The position numbers were made by a program, and so were the translations under genes. A stretch of DNA of 54,152 nucleotides from Acidimicrobiales bacterium (GTDB lineage Bacteria > Actinomycetota > Acidimicrobiia > Acidimicrobiales > AC-9): assembly GCA_036491125.1 (NCBI GenBank), contig DASXCO010000039.1, positions 1 through 54,152 on the forward strand, in the 5' to 3' direction. This document shows, one piece after another, positions 1 through 8,495 of the stretch; the first letter of the stretch is position 1; every line of letters starts with the position of its first letter. The notes under the pieces were generated by a model, which was given only the letters and a program-made list of their open reading frames with translations, was not told the origin of the DNA and did not search any database.

Positions 1-642
1 GGCGAACTCGGAGGAGCCGAGCACCGTGCGCAACGGGCGCACCTCGATGCCGGGGAGATCCATCGGCAGCATCAGCCAGGTGATCCCGGCCTGCTTCTTC
101 ACGTCCGGGTCGGTGCGCACGAGCAGCTCGCCGAAATCGCCGATCTGACCGAACGAGCACCAGATCTTCTGCCCGGTGACGACGTAGCAATCGCCGTCGC
201 GCACGGCCCGGGTGCGCAACGACGCGAGATCCGAGCCCGCGCCCGGCTCCGAGAAGCCCTGGCACCAGACCTCGTCGCCGCGCAGGATCGCCGGCAGATA
301 GCGGGATCGCTGCTCGGGTGTGGCCTCGGCGATGAGCGTGGGACCGGCGTGCAGCAGCCCCACGAAGTTGACCCCCACGTAGGGCGCGTGGGCCCGCTCG
401 GTCTCCTCCAGGAACACCAGGTGCTCGGCCGGGGAAGCACCACGCCCGCCCAGCTCCCTTTGCCAGTTGATGCCGGCGTAGCCGGCATCAAACAGCATCC
501 GCTGCCATGCCGTGTCGTAGGCGCGCCGCCCCGGCCAGTCATCCTGAGCCGGCGGAGGGCCGATCGTGGGCAGCACCCGATCGAGCCATTCCTTGAGCTC
601 GCCCCGGAACTGCTCCTCGCTCTCTGAGTAGCGCAGGTTCAC
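1..642 (-). CDS. acyl-CoA dehydrogenase, N-terminal 214 residues (cut by window edge)
   Basis: Flavoprotein that oxidises an acyl-CoA to the 2-enoyl-CoA. The reading frame starts at a GTG at 642..640 and runs off the left end of the window with no stop, so only the N-terminal helical domain and part of the middle beta domain are present. Visible family features are an early YSESEEQFRGELKEWL helix, the GINWQRELGGRG segment typical of large FadE-type dehydrogenases, and WCQGFSEPGAGSDLASLRT, which contacts the FAD and substrate. The catalytic Glu lies beyond the edge. The start overlaps the stop of the upstream SDR gene as GTGA, so the two are probably translationally coupled. The substrate cannot be told. 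Confidence 0.88.
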   Translation of the reverse strand, partial: MNLRYSESEEQFRGELKEWLDRVLPTIGPPPAQDDWPGRRAYDTAWQRMLFDAGYAGINWQRELGGRGASPAEHLVFLEETERAHAPYVGVNFVGLLHAGPTLIAEATPEQRSRYLPAILRGDEVWCQGFSEPGAGSDLASLRTRAVRDGDCYVVTGQKIWCSFGQIGDFGELLVRTDPDVKKQAGITWLMLPMDLPGIEVRPLRTVLGSSEFA

Positions 643-1403
643 TCGAAGCCCGGAAAGGCCAGCCCCGCGGTCATGCCGCCATCGATGAGGAACTCGGCTC
701 CCGTCGAGTACGAGCTCTCGTCCGAGGCGAGGAAGGTCACCAGCCGGGCCACCTCCTCGGGCTTGCCGATGCGCCCGATCGGCTGGTGCCGGTACCCGGC
801 GTCCTTGTTGGACTGGTCGACCTGGTCGAGGGCGAGCATCGGGGTGTCGATGCCTCCGGGGTGGACCGAGTTCACCCGGATGCTGTATCGACCGAGCTCC
901 AGGGCGGCGGCCTTGGTCATGCCCCGGACGGCGAACTTGCTCGCTGTGTAGGCACACGCCCCGGCCATGCCCTCGAGGCCCTGGGTCGAGGAGATGTTCA
1001 CGATGGCGCCACCGCCAGCGGCCTTGAGGGCCGGAATGGCGGCCTTCATGCCGAGGAAGCAGCCGAACTGGTTGACCTCGATGACCTGCCGGTACTCCTC
1101 GAACGAGGTCCGCTCGATCGAGCCGAACCGGAGGATTCCGGCGTTGTTGACGAGCACGTCGAGCTTCCCGAACCGGTTCGTCGCCGCCTCGACCGCCGTC
1201 GCCCAGTCGTCCGGTCTGCTGACGTCGAGATGCACGTAGGCGGAGGCGTCTCCGATCTCGACGGCCAGCTTCTCGCCCACCTCGTCCAGCACGTCGCCGA
1301 GCACGACCTTGGCTCCCTCGGCGGCGAAGATCCGGGCCTCGGCCTCGCCCTGGCCCCGGGCCCCCCCGGAGATGAGCGCAACCTTCCCGTCCAGTCTGCC
1401 CAC
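639..1403 (-). CDS. SDR-family NAD(P)-dependent oxidoreductase
   Basis: Classical short-chain dehydrogenase/reductase of 254 aa that oxidises or reduces a hydroxyl/keto group with NAD(P). The N-terminal Rossmann motif reads SGGARGQG, followed by NNAG near residue 85 and the catalytic Ser-Tyr-Lys set in VNISSTQG and YTASK; the C-terminus ends in the usual FLIDGGMTAG. I chose the GTG at 1403 because GAGGAAGG sits a few bases upstream and the protein then begins directly at GRLDGKVALI; a longer frame to 1457 adds an unlikely Arg-rich extension. The next gene, an acyl-CoA dehydrogenase, overlaps by 4 nt. The sequence resembles 3-alpha/20-beta-hydroxysteroid dehydrogenase relatives, but context suggests acyl-CoA or steroid-like substrates without fixing one. 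Confidence 0.9.
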   Translation of the reverse strand: MGRLDGKVALISGGARGQGEAEARIFAAEGAKVVLGDVLDEVGEKLAVEIGDASAYVHLDVSRPDDWATAVEAATNRFGKLDVLVNNAGILRFGSIERTSFEEYRQVIEVNQFGCFLGMKAAIPALKAAGGGAIVNISSTQGLEGMAGACAYTASKFAVRGMTKAAALELGRYSIRVNSVHPGGIDTPMLALDQVDQSNKDAGYRHQPIGRIGKPEEVARLVTFLASDESSYSTGAEFLIDGGMTAGLAFPGFE

Positions 1404-1471
1404 GACAGCCCTTCCTCTCTCGGACCAGCCTCGCCGGCCGCGGCCTTCGGCCTTCACGGTCGCTCATTTCC

Positions 1472-1484
1472 TGACGCAGCGTCA
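1472..1484. promoter_or_regulatory. perfect palindrome, candidate operator
   Basis: TGACGCAGCGTCA is a perfect 6-1-6 inverted repeat in the 163-bp gap between the divergent SDR and CoA-transferase genes. It lies 69 bp upstream of the SDR start and about 70 bp upstream of the CoA-transferase -10 box. The size and symmetry suit a dimeric TetR-type repressor. No regulator gene is adjacent, so the binding protein is unknown. Confidence 0.45.
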
Positions 1485-1553
1485 ATCCGGGCCCGTGCTC
1501 TCCTCAGGTCACGCTGATCGTCCTGTTCAACTCAGGTGCTGGAGCGCCACCGA

Positions 1554-1559
1554 TAGTGT
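1554..1559 (+). promoter_or_regulatory. -10 box of leaderless CoA-transferase
   Basis: TAGTGT lies exactly 7 nt before the ATG at 1567, so transcription would begin at the start codon. There is no Shine-Dalgarno sequence. This supports starting the protein at 1567 rather than further upstream. Confidence 0.5.
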
Positions 1560-1566
1560 CGGCGGC

Positions 1567-2688
1567 ATGAGCGACGGGCCTCTCGCCGACATCCGGGTCA
1601 TCGACTGCTCGGGCCTCATCGCCGCGCCCGGCTGCGCCCGGTACCTGGCCGACTTCGGCGCCGATGTGATCAAGGTGGAACGACCCGACGGGGGTGACGC
1701 CGCACGCGACCTGGGCTGGCGCGACACCAGGGATGGCGTGTCGCTGTGGTGGAAGCTGGAGGGTCGCAACAAGCGGTGCGTGACCCTCGATCTCAAGTCG
1801 GCCGAGGGGCTCGAGGCGCTGCTCGGTCTGTGCGACGACGCCCACGTGCTGGTCGAGAACTTCCGACCCGGCACCCTCGAGCGGCTGGGCATGGGACCAG
1901 ACGTGCTCCTGGCGCGCAACCCCCGGCTCGTCATCACCCGCATCACCGGCTTCGGACAGGACGGCCCGTACGCCGGCCGTCCGGGCTTCGCCACCCTCGC
2001 CGAGGCCATGTCCGGCTTCGCCGCCATCAACGGCGACCCCGACGGCGCGCCGCTGCTGCCTCCGGTCGCCCTCACCGACGAGGTCACGGCGCTGGTCGGC
2101 GCCTTCGCGACCATGGTCGCCCTGCACTCAGGCGTCGGTCAGGTGGTCGACGCCAGCCTGCTCGAATCCATGCTCCAGGTCATGGGTCCCCTGCCGGCCG
2201 CCTACGCGGTGCTGGGCTACGAGCAGCCCCGCCTGGGGTCGGGCATCCCCTACAGCGTCCCGCGCGGCACCTACCGGTGCGCGGACGGCTCGTGGGTGGC
2301 CATCAGCACCTCGTCGGAGCCGGTCGCCCGACGCCTCCTGCACCTGGTCGGACTGGGGGACGATGACGGGCTGCGCACCAACGCCGGCCGGTCGGCGCGC
2401 CGCGAGGAGGTCGACCGCGCCGTCGGGGCCTGGATCGGTGCCCGGACCATGGCGGAGGCGCTCGAGTCGCTGAACGACGCCGACGTCGCCGTGGCGCCGG
2501 TCATGGGCATGGCCGACATCCTCGGCGATCCCCACGTGGCGGCGCGCCACGCCGTGTGCGACGTCGAGGGCACACCGATGCAAGGCGTCGTCGCCCGCCT
2601 CTCGGCCACGCCCGGCCGTATCCGCTGGTCCGGCCGTCCATTGGGGGCCGACAACGAGGAGGTGCTCGGCGAGTCGCCCGGCGGCTAG
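1567..2688 (+). CDS. CaiB/BaiF family (class III) CoA-transferase
   Basis: Transfers CoA from a CoA thioester to a free carboxylate, or acts as an acyl-CoA racemase, in the cytoplasm. The 373-aa protein starts MSDGPLADIRVIDCSGLIAAPG and shows the family pattern: LADFGADVIKVERPDGGD, the WWKLEGRNKRCVTLDLKS segment, VENFRPGTLERLG, and the acidic VVDASLLESML loop that carries the catalytic acid region. It is near the short end of the usual 380-400 aa. The start is set by the leaderless -10 box. It is divergent from the SDR/dehydrogenase pair, which suggests a shared acyl-CoA degradation role. Its TAG stop lies inside the same CTAG as the stop of ftsX on the other strand. Confidence 0.9.
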   Translation: MSDGPLADIRVIDCSGLIAAPGCARYLADFGADVIKVERPDGGDAARDLGWRDTRDGVSLWWKLEGRNKRCVTLDLKSAEGLEALLGLCDDAHVLVENFRPGTLERLGMGPDVLLARNPRLVITRITGFGQDGPYAGRPGFATLAEAMSGFAAINGDPDGAPLLPPVALTDEVTALVGAFATMVALHSGVGQVVDASLLESMLQVMGPLPAAYAVLGYEQPRLGSGIPYSVPRGTYRCADGSWVAISTSSEPVARRLLHLVGLGDDDGLRTNAGRSARREEVDRAVGAWIGARTMAEALESLNDADVAVAPVMGMADILGDPHVAARHAVCDVEGTPMQGVVARLSATPGRIRWSGRPLGADNEEVLGESPGG

Positions 2689-3572
2689 GCGGTGAGGAAC
2701 CGGCGCACGCCGAGAGCCGAGCCCCCGGCTCCCACGACCGCCCCCATGAACACCACGAAGATCTCGGTGAGGAAGAGGTCGCGGCCGGACACGACGATCG
2801 ACTGGAACAGCGTCACGTCGTAGTGCTGCACCGAGTACCGCAGCAGGAAGCTGACGACGGCCACGACGCCCGCCGCCACCACTCCACCCGCCAGCCCTTG
2901 GATCACGCCCTCCAGCATGTAGGGCACCCGGATGAACCAGTTGGTGGCGCCCACCAGCTTCATGACCGCCACCTCTCTCCGTCGGGCGAAGATCGCCATC
3001 CGGATCGCGTTCAGGATGAGCACGGCGGCGGCGGCCAGCAGGACCACGGCGACGCTGTACAGGACCGCCTGAGCGATCCCCGTGACCCGTAGCAGGGTGT
3101 CGACCGACTGCTTGGCGTACACCACGTTCCTGACCCCGGGGTCGGACCTGATCGCGGTCCCGACCTGTTGGACGTGGTTGGCGTCGCGCGCCACCACGCG
3201 GAACGAAGGGGGCAGGTCAGCGGCCGTGGCGCTGTTGACGAGGTCGGGCTGGTTGGCGAACATCGTGCGGAACTCGTTCCAGGAACACGTCTGGTCGCAG
3301 TAGGTGACCCGCTTCACCTCTTGCAACGACCCCAGCTGCTGCGCCACCGTCTGGGTCTGGTCCACGGGTGTCTGGGGCTGCATGAACACGGCCAGCTGGA
3401 CCCCGCCCTTCCACCTCGTCGTGGCGGTGGACACCCCCTGCTTGAGCAGCAGCGCGGAGCCGACCAGCGAGAGCGAGACGGCCACGGTGAGCACCGCGGC
3501 GATCGTCATCAGGCGGTTGCGCCACAGGTTGGTGCCCGTCTCGCGGGCGACGTAGTCGAGCGACAGGCCCAT
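2685..3572 (-). CDS. ftsX: cell division protein FtsX
   Basis: Membrane partner of FtsE; the complex activates peptidoglycan hydrolases at the septum. The 295-aa protein has a cytoplasmic start ([20 protein letters not shown]), a first membrane segment near residues 20-42, and an extracellular domain of about 130 residues including CDQTCSWNEF. Three further membrane segments follow, beginning near VLYSVAVVLLAAAAVLILNA, in the usual four-helix FtsX plan. The ATG overlaps the ftsE TGA by one base (TGATG). The C-terminal stop interlocks with that of the convergent CoA-transferase. In mycobacteria smpB follows ftsX; here it does not. Confidence 0.95.
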   Translation of the reverse strand: MGLSLDYVARETGTNLWRNRLMTIAAVLTVAVSLSLVGSALLLKQGVSTATTRWKGGVQLAVFMQPQTPVDQTQTVAQQLGSLQEVKRVTYCDQTCSWNEFRTMFANQPDLVNSATAADLPPSFRVVARDANHVQQVGTAIRSDPGVRNVVYAKQSVDTLLRVTGIAQAVLYSVAVVLLAAAAVLILNAIRMAIFARRREVAVMKLVGATNWFIRVPYMLEGVIQGLAGGVVAAGVVAVVSFLLRYSVQHYDVTLFQSIVVSGRDLFLTEIFVVFMGAVVGAGGSALGVRRFLTA

Positions 3573-4333
3573 CAGCGCAACCCCTCGACCCCCGCCGACG
3601 TGGGCTCGGCGGACATGGCCACCGCATCGGGTCGCTCCTCGAGCTGCGCGTCGGGCGCCTCGTATGCGCCCTGGTCCTCGTCGCGGACGACGATGCCGCC
3701 GTCGAGCTCGATGACGCGGCGCCGCATCGTGTTGACGATGGCGTCGTTGTGGGTCGCCATGAGGACCGTCGTGCCAGTGCGGCTGATGCGGTCGAGCAGC
3801 TTCGTCACGACCGCGCCACCGCCCGGGTCGATGTTGCCTGTGGGCTCGTCGGCCAGGAGGATGAGCGGCCGGTTGACGAAGGCCCGGGCGATTGCCACCC
3901 GCTGCTGCTCGCCGCCCGACAGCTCGCCCGGCAAGCAGTCCCACTTGTCACCGAGGCCCACCAGGTCCAGGGCCTGGGGCACCTGGGACGCCACGACAGA
4001 CTTCTGGCGGCCGATGACCTCGAGGGCGAAGGCCACGTTGGCGAACACCGACTTGCTGGGCAGCAGCCGGAAGTCCTGGAACACGCAGCCGATGTTGCGC
4101 CGGAGGTAGGGCACCTTCCAGTGACGCAGCCGGCCGATGTTCCACCCGGCCACCCAGATCTGACCGCGGTCCGGAGCCTCCTCGCGAAGGATCAGGCGGA
4201 TGAACGTCGACTTCCCGGCGCCGGAGGGACCGACGAGGAAGACGAACTCACCCCTCCCGATGTCAACCGAGCAGTCGCGGAGCGCGCAGACGGAGCCCTT
4301 GTAAGTTTTGGTGACGTTGTCCAGTCGGATCAT
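3572..4333 (-). CDS. ftsE: cell division ATP-binding protein FtsE
   Basis: ABC ATPase that drives FtsX. The 253-aa protein begins [14 protein letters not shown] and carries Walker [10 protein letters not shown], the signature LSGGEQQR, Walker [10 protein letters not shown], and the switch His in MATHNDAI. After the ABC fold there is an acidic tail of about 35 residues ([19 protein letters not shown]), common in actinobacterial FtsE. The ATG at 4333 gives the standard N-terminus; a longer frame to 4408 adds an Arg-rich stretch without family similarity. There is no strong Shine-Dalgarno sequence. A possible -10, TATCGT at 4399..4394 on the minus strand, would give a leader of about 50 nt. It is translationally linked to ftsX. 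Confidence 0.95.
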   Translation of the reverse strand: MIRLDNVTKTYKGSVCALRDCSVDIGRGEFVFLVGPSGAGKSTFIRLILREEAPDRGQIWVAGWNIGRLRHWKVPYLRRNIGCVFQDFRLLPSKSVFANVAFALEVIGRQKSVVASQVPQALDLVGLGDKWDCLPGELSGGEQQRVAIARAFVNRPLILLADEPTGNIDPGGGAVVTKLLDRISRTGTTVLMATHNDAIVNTMRRRVIELDGGIVVRDEDQGAYEAPDAQLEERPDAVAMSAEPTSAGVEGLR

Positions 4334-4438
4334 GAATGTCCACGGAGCAGCGCCCTCCCGCGCCGAACTGCGCCGGCGATCTGCGTTCCGGGGACGATAG
4401 CACCCCATACGGGGCGGTCCGCCAATCGGCAGACGGGC

Positions 4439-5548
4439 CTAGCCGTCTCCCTGGGCTCGCCGCCAGCGGAGGAAGGACTCCATGAACCCGTCGAGGTCGC
4501 CATCGAGCACGGCGTCGACGTTTCCGGTCTCCTCGTTGGTCCTTAGGTCCTTCACCAGCTGGTACGGCGCCAGCACGTATGACCGGATCTGGTTGCCCCA
4601 GGCCACGTCGGTCTGCGGTCCCGAGATGGCGTCGAGCTCCGCCTGGCGCTCCTCGCGCTGGCGATCGGCCAACTTGGCGCCGAGGATCTGGAGCGCCTTG
4701 GCCTTGTTCTGGTGCTGGCTGCGCTCGTTCTGGACAGAGACGACGATGCCGGTCGGGAGATGAGTGATGCGCACGGCCGAGTCGGTGACGTTGACATGCT
4801 GGCCGCCGGCGCCCGACGACCTGTAGGTGTCCACCCGCAGGTCCTTCTCGTCGATCTCGACCACGGCCGAGACGTCGTCGAGGAACGGTGTGGCGTCGAG
4901 GGACGCGAAACTGGTCTGACGCCGCTTCTGGGCGTCGAACGGTGACATGCGAACCAGACGGTGCACGCCCCGTTCGGCCGCCAGCAACCCGTAGGCGTAC
5001 CGGCCCCGGACGATGAACGTGGCCGACAGAATGCCGGCCTCCTGGCCGGGTGACACCTCGTCGACCTCGACCGAGAAGCCGCGGCGCTCGGCCCAGCGCA
5101 GGTACATGCGCAGCATCATCTCGGCCCAGTCCTGGGCGTCGGTGCCGCCCGCCCCGGCGTGGATCTCCGCCACTGCGTCCCGGTCGTCGTGCTCGCCGGA
5201 GAACAGCGAGCGCAGCTCGAGGGAGTCCAGCTGCCGTCCCAGATCGGCCACCGCCTCGGCCAGCTCCACCTCGACCGACTCGTCGCCCTCCTCCACGGCC
5301 AGCTCGTAGAGGGTCTCGGTGTCAGCCAGCCGGGCGTCGAGCCCCGTCAGCAGCTCGACGTCCCCGCTCACCCGGCCGTAGGCCGTGGTGGCGACCCGCG
5401 CCGCGTCGGCATCGTCCCAAAGGTCGGGGCGACCCACTTCCGCCTCCAGCTCGGAGAGGCGAGTCCGGAGCCCAGGCAGGTCCAGGTAGGTCTTGGCCTC
5501 CTCGAGACGCTTGCGCAGGGCGGCCAGATCGTCAGCGAAGTCGCGCAC
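4439..5548 (-). CDS. prfB: peptide chain release factor 2
   Basis: Recognises UGA and UAA stop codons and triggers release of the finished protein. The 369-aa protein has the RF2 codon-reading tripeptide SPF in [14 protein letters not shown] and the catalytic GGQ in [18 protein letters not shown]. The start is a GTG at 5548. The programmed +1 frameshift and in-frame UGA seen near codon 25 of E. coli prfB are absent: the frame is continuous through the equivalent [15 protein letters not shown] region. It follows secA by 36 nt, so the two are probably co-transcribed. Confidence 0.97.
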   Translation of the reverse strand: MRDFADDLAALRKRLEEAKTYLDLPGLRTRLSELEAEVGRPDLWDDADAARVATTAYGRVSGDVELLTGLDARLADTETLYELAVEEGDESVEVELAEAVADLGRQLDSLELRSLFSGEHDDRDAVAEIHAGAGGTDAQDWAEMMLRMYLRWAERRGFSVEVDEVSPGQEAGILSATFIVRGRYAYGLLAAERGVHRLVRMSPFDAQKRRQTSFASLDATPFLDDVSAVVEIDEKDLRVDTYRSSGAGGQHVNVTDSAVRITHLPTGIVVSVQNERSQHQNKAKALQILGAKLADRQREERQAELDAISGPQTDVAWGNQIRSYVLAPYQLVKDLRTNEETGNVDAVLDGDLDGFMESFLRWRRAQGDG

Positions 5549-5584
5549 CGGCTACTCCGAGCCGCCGGGCGCGTGACCCCGGCT

Positions 5585-8362
5585 TCAGCGGCCGTGGCAC
5601 AGCTTGTATTTCTTGTTGCTCCCACACCAGCAGGGGTCGTTGCGCCCGATCTTGTCGCGATCGGACTTGACGGTGGGAGCCTGGGCGGCGAGAGCTTCGG
5701 ACGCTGCCGCGCCAGCTGCGACCTGCTCGGGGGCTGCGGCCGCCGGGTCTGGCAGCTGGGCCAGCGCCGCCTGGGCCTGCTCCTGGGCCTGTTGGGCCTG
5801 CTGGGCAGCCATGGCGATGCTCGCCGGCCCCTGGACCGGGTCGTCGGCGGCGAGGTAGCTCGCCTGTCCCAGATCGGGCTCGGCCGCCTGCTCGGTGAGG
5901 ACCTCCACGTGCAGCACGTAGCGCAGATAGTCGTCGTCGATGGCGTCCATGAGCTGACCGAACATGCTGAAGCCCTCGCGCTGCCAGGCCACCAGCGGGT
6001 CCTGCTGGCCCATGGCCCGCAGGTTGATGCCCTCGCGCAGGTAGTCCATCTCGGCCAGGTGCTCCCGCCAGCGCTGATCGATGATCTGGAGCATGATCTC
6101 TCGCTCGAGGGAACGGGCCACCTCCGGCCCTCCGGGGATGGTCGTCTCCCGCTCGGCGTAGTAATCGGCGGCCTCGGCCCGGATGCTCTCGTAGAGCTGG
6201 TCGGAGGTCTCGGCGTGTCGGAGGTCCTCCTCGGTGAACTTCGTGGGGTAGTACTGACCGACCTCGGCGATGAGAGCGGCGATGTCCCAGTCCTCGGCGT
6301 AGCCCTCGCAGGTCGCCATGACCACCGAGTCCAGCGCCTCGTCCAGCAGCTCCTCGGTCCGCTCCCGCAGGTCTTCGCCGTCGAGCACCTGCATCCGGCG
6401 CTGGTAGATGACCTTGCGCTGCTCGTTCATGACCTCGTCGTACTTGAGCACGTCCTTGCGGATCTCGGCGTTGCGGGCCTCGACCGTATTCTGCGCCCGC
6501 TCGATGGCGCGGGTGACCATCTTGGCCTCGATGGGAACGTCCTCAGGGAGGGCCTTGGCCATCACCCAGTTCATGGCCCCAGTGGCGAAGAGCCGCATGA
6601 GCTCGTCCTCGAGCGACAGGAAGAACCGGCTCTCCCCCGGATCCCCCTGACGGCCGGACCGCCCCCGGAGCTGATTGTCGATGCGGCGGCTCTCGTGGCG
6701 CTCGCTGCCAAGCACGTACAGCCCCCCGAGGGCACGGATCTGGTCGCCCTCGGCCTTGCACTGCAGTTCGAACTTGGCCCGCAGATCGGCCCGAGCGGCG
6801 CGACCCTCGTCGCTGTCCGGGTCGAGCCCCTGGGCCAGGACCTCCTGGGCCGCCAGGCCGTCGGGATTGCCCCCCAACAGGATGTCGACACCGCGGCCGG
6901 CCATGTTCGTGGCCACCGTGATGGCCTGGAGCCGCCCCGCCTGGACGACGATCTGCGCTTCCCGGGCGTGCTGCTTGGCGTTCAGCACGTTGTGCGGAAT
7001 GCCCCGGATGTCGAGGAGCCGGGAGAGCACCTCGGACTTGGCGACCGACGCCGTGCCGACCAGCACGGGCTGGCCGCGGTCGTGGCGTTCGATCAGATCC
7101 TCCACGACCGCCTCGAACTTGGCCTGCTCGCTCTTGTAGACCAGGTCAGGGTGGTCGGCCCGGACCATAGGCAGGTTGGTCGGGATCGGCACCACGGGCA
7201 GGTCGTAGGTGTTGGCGAACTCCGACGCCTCGGTCTCCGCCGTGCCGGTCATACCGGCGAGCTTCTCGTAGAGTCGGAAGTAGTTCTGCAGCGTCACCGT
7301 CGCCCAGGTGTGGTTCTCCTCCTTGATGCGAACCCGCTCCTTGGCCTCGACGGCCTGGTGCAGCCCGTCGGACCACCGCCGCCCCTCCAGGATCCGGCCG
7401 GTGAACTCGTCGACGATCTTCGCTTCGCCACCGGCCACGATGTAGTCCTTGTCCCGGTGGTAGAGCTCCTTGGCCCGCAGCGCCTGCTGGAGCTGATGGA
7501 CGTAGTTCACCGACACCAGGTCGTAGAGGTTGCCCACTCCAATCTGGGACTCGACCTTCTCGATGCCCTCCTCGGTGGGGAAGACCGTTCGCTTCTCCTC
7601 GTCGACCTCGTAGTCGACGTCGCGCTTGAGCGTCCGCACGACCCCCGCGAACTGGTAGTACAGCCGGGCCGACTCGGCCGCCGGACCGCTGATGATGAGG
7701 GGCGTCCGAGCCTCGTCGATGAGGATCGAGTCGACTTCGTCGACGATGGCGTAGGCATGGCCGCGCTGCGCCATCGCATCGCGCGACCTGGCCATGTTGT
7801 CGCGCAGGTAGTCGAAACCGAACTCGGTGTTGGTGCCATAGGTGACGTCGGCGGCATAGGCCTCACGCTTGGCCTCGGCGTCCTCCACTTCCGGGACGAC
7901 GAGCCCGACCTTCAGCCCCAGGAAGCGGTGGATCTGGCCCATCCACTCGGCGTCGCGGGCAGCCAGGTAGTCGTTGACGGTGACTACGTGGACGCCCTTG
8001 CCAGTGAGGCCGTTGAGGTAGACGGGCAGGGTCGACACGAGCGTCTTGCCCTCGCCGGTCTTCATCTCGGCGATCCATCCGAAGTGGAGGGCCATCCCGC
8101 CCATCAGCTGGACGTCGAAGTGTCGCTGGCCGATGACCCGTCGCGCCGCTTCCCGTACGACGGCGAAGGCCTCCACCAACAGGTCGTCGAGACCCTCCCC
8201 CTGGTCCAGGCGCTCCCTGAACTCGACCGTCCGGTGGCGCAGGGCGGCGTCGTCCAGCGCCTCGACCTCGGGCTCGAGGTCGTTGATCATCGGCACGATC
8301 TCCTGGAGGCGGCGGAGCTTCTTCCCCTCGCCCGCGCGCAGCATCTTGGTGAGGACGCTCAT
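5585..8362 (-). CDS. secA: preprotein translocase ATPase SecA
   Basis: Motor of the general secretion pathway; pushes preproteins through SecYEG. The 925-aa protein starts MSVLTKMLRAGEGKKLRRLQ. Walker A is MKTGEGKTL near residue 100, the DEAD-like box is DEVDSILIDEARTPL, and the second ATPase lobe contains NMAGRGVDILLGG and QLRGRSGRQGDPG. The C-terminus ends in the zinc-binding SEC-C motif CWCGSNKKYKLCHGR. A GTG six bases upstream could also start the protein, but the ATG at 8362 lies 9 nt from a TACACT -10 box and gives the canonical N-terminus. An Ala/Gln-rich linker of about 50 residues precedes the zinc motif. This looks like the essential SecA1-type protein. Confidence 0.97.
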   Translation of the reverse strand: MSVLTKMLRAGEGKKLRRLQEIVPMINDLEPEVEALDDAALRHRTVEFRERLDQGEGLDDLLVEAFAVVREAARRVIGQRHFDVQLMGGMALHFGWIAEMKTGEGKTLVSTLPVYLNGLTGKGVHVVTVNDYLAARDAEWMGQIHRFLGLKVGLVVPEVEDAEAKREAYAADVTYGTNTEFGFDYLRDNMARSRDAMAQRGHAYAIVDEVDSILIDEARTPLIISGPAAESARLYYQFAGVVRTLKRDVDYEVDEEKRTVFPTEEGIEKVESQIGVGNLYDLVSVNYVHQLQQALRAKELYHRDKDYIVAGGEAKIVDEFTGRILEGRRWSDGLHQAVEAKERVRIKEENHTWATVTLQNYFRLYEKLAGMTGTAETEASEFANTYDLPVVPIPTNLPMVRADHPDLVYKSEQAKFEAVVEDLIERHDRGQPVLVGTASVAKSEVLSRLLDIRGIPHNVLNAKQHAREAQIVVQAGRLQAITVATNMAGRGVDILLGGNPDGLAAQEVLAQGLDPDSDEGRAARADLRAKFELQCKAEGDQIRALGGLYVLGSERHESRRIDNQLRGRSGRQGDPGESRFFLSLEDELMRLFATGAMNWVMAKALPEDVPIEAKMVTRAIERAQNTVEARNAEIRKDVLKYDEVMNEQRKVIYQRRMQVLDGEDLRERTEELLDEALDSVVMATCEGYAEDWDIAALIAEVGQYYPTKFTEEDLRHAETSDQLYESIRAEAADYYAERETTIPGGPEVARSLEREIMLQIIDQRWREHLAEMDYLREGINLRAMGQQDPLVAWQREGFSMFGQLMDAIDDDYLRYVLHVEVLTEQAAEPDLGQASYLAADDPVQGPASIAMAAQQAQQAQEQAQAALAQLPDPAAAAPEQVAAGAAASEALAAQAPTVKSDRDKIGRNDPCWCGSNKKYKLCHGR

Positions 8363-8371
8363 CGTCACCCC

Positions 8372-8377
8372 AGTGTA
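8372..8377 (-). promoter_or_regulatory. -10 box for secA
   Basis: TACACT on the minus strand, 9 nt before the secA ATG. It suggests secA has its own promoter in addition to read-through from hpf and the response regulator. Confidence 0.4.
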
Positions 8378-8388
8378 CTGAGGGTCCT

Positions 8389-8406
8389 GGCCCCTACCCC
8401 GCCGCC
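8389..8406 (-). repeat. partial copy of dispersed repeat R1
   Basis: The 18-nt segment ggcccctaccccgccgcc matches 17 of 18 positions of 43564-43581 in the R1 copy beside the rhodanese-ThiF gene. It lies just upstream of secA. A match this short in GC-rich DNA could be chance. Confidence 0.35.
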
Positions 8407-8495
8407 ACGGGGCCCGATTTCGACCGGACGTGAACCGAAAGAAGTCCCTCGCCTGCGCCCGCCTGTGGGCAGGATGGACCGGCGCCCTCCGGCGC

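Noticed and set aside
4370-4438. CCCCGTATGGGG-like palindrome upstream of ftsE as an operator
   Set aside because: The arms are only four G/C bases around a 4-nt centre, expected by chance in this composition.
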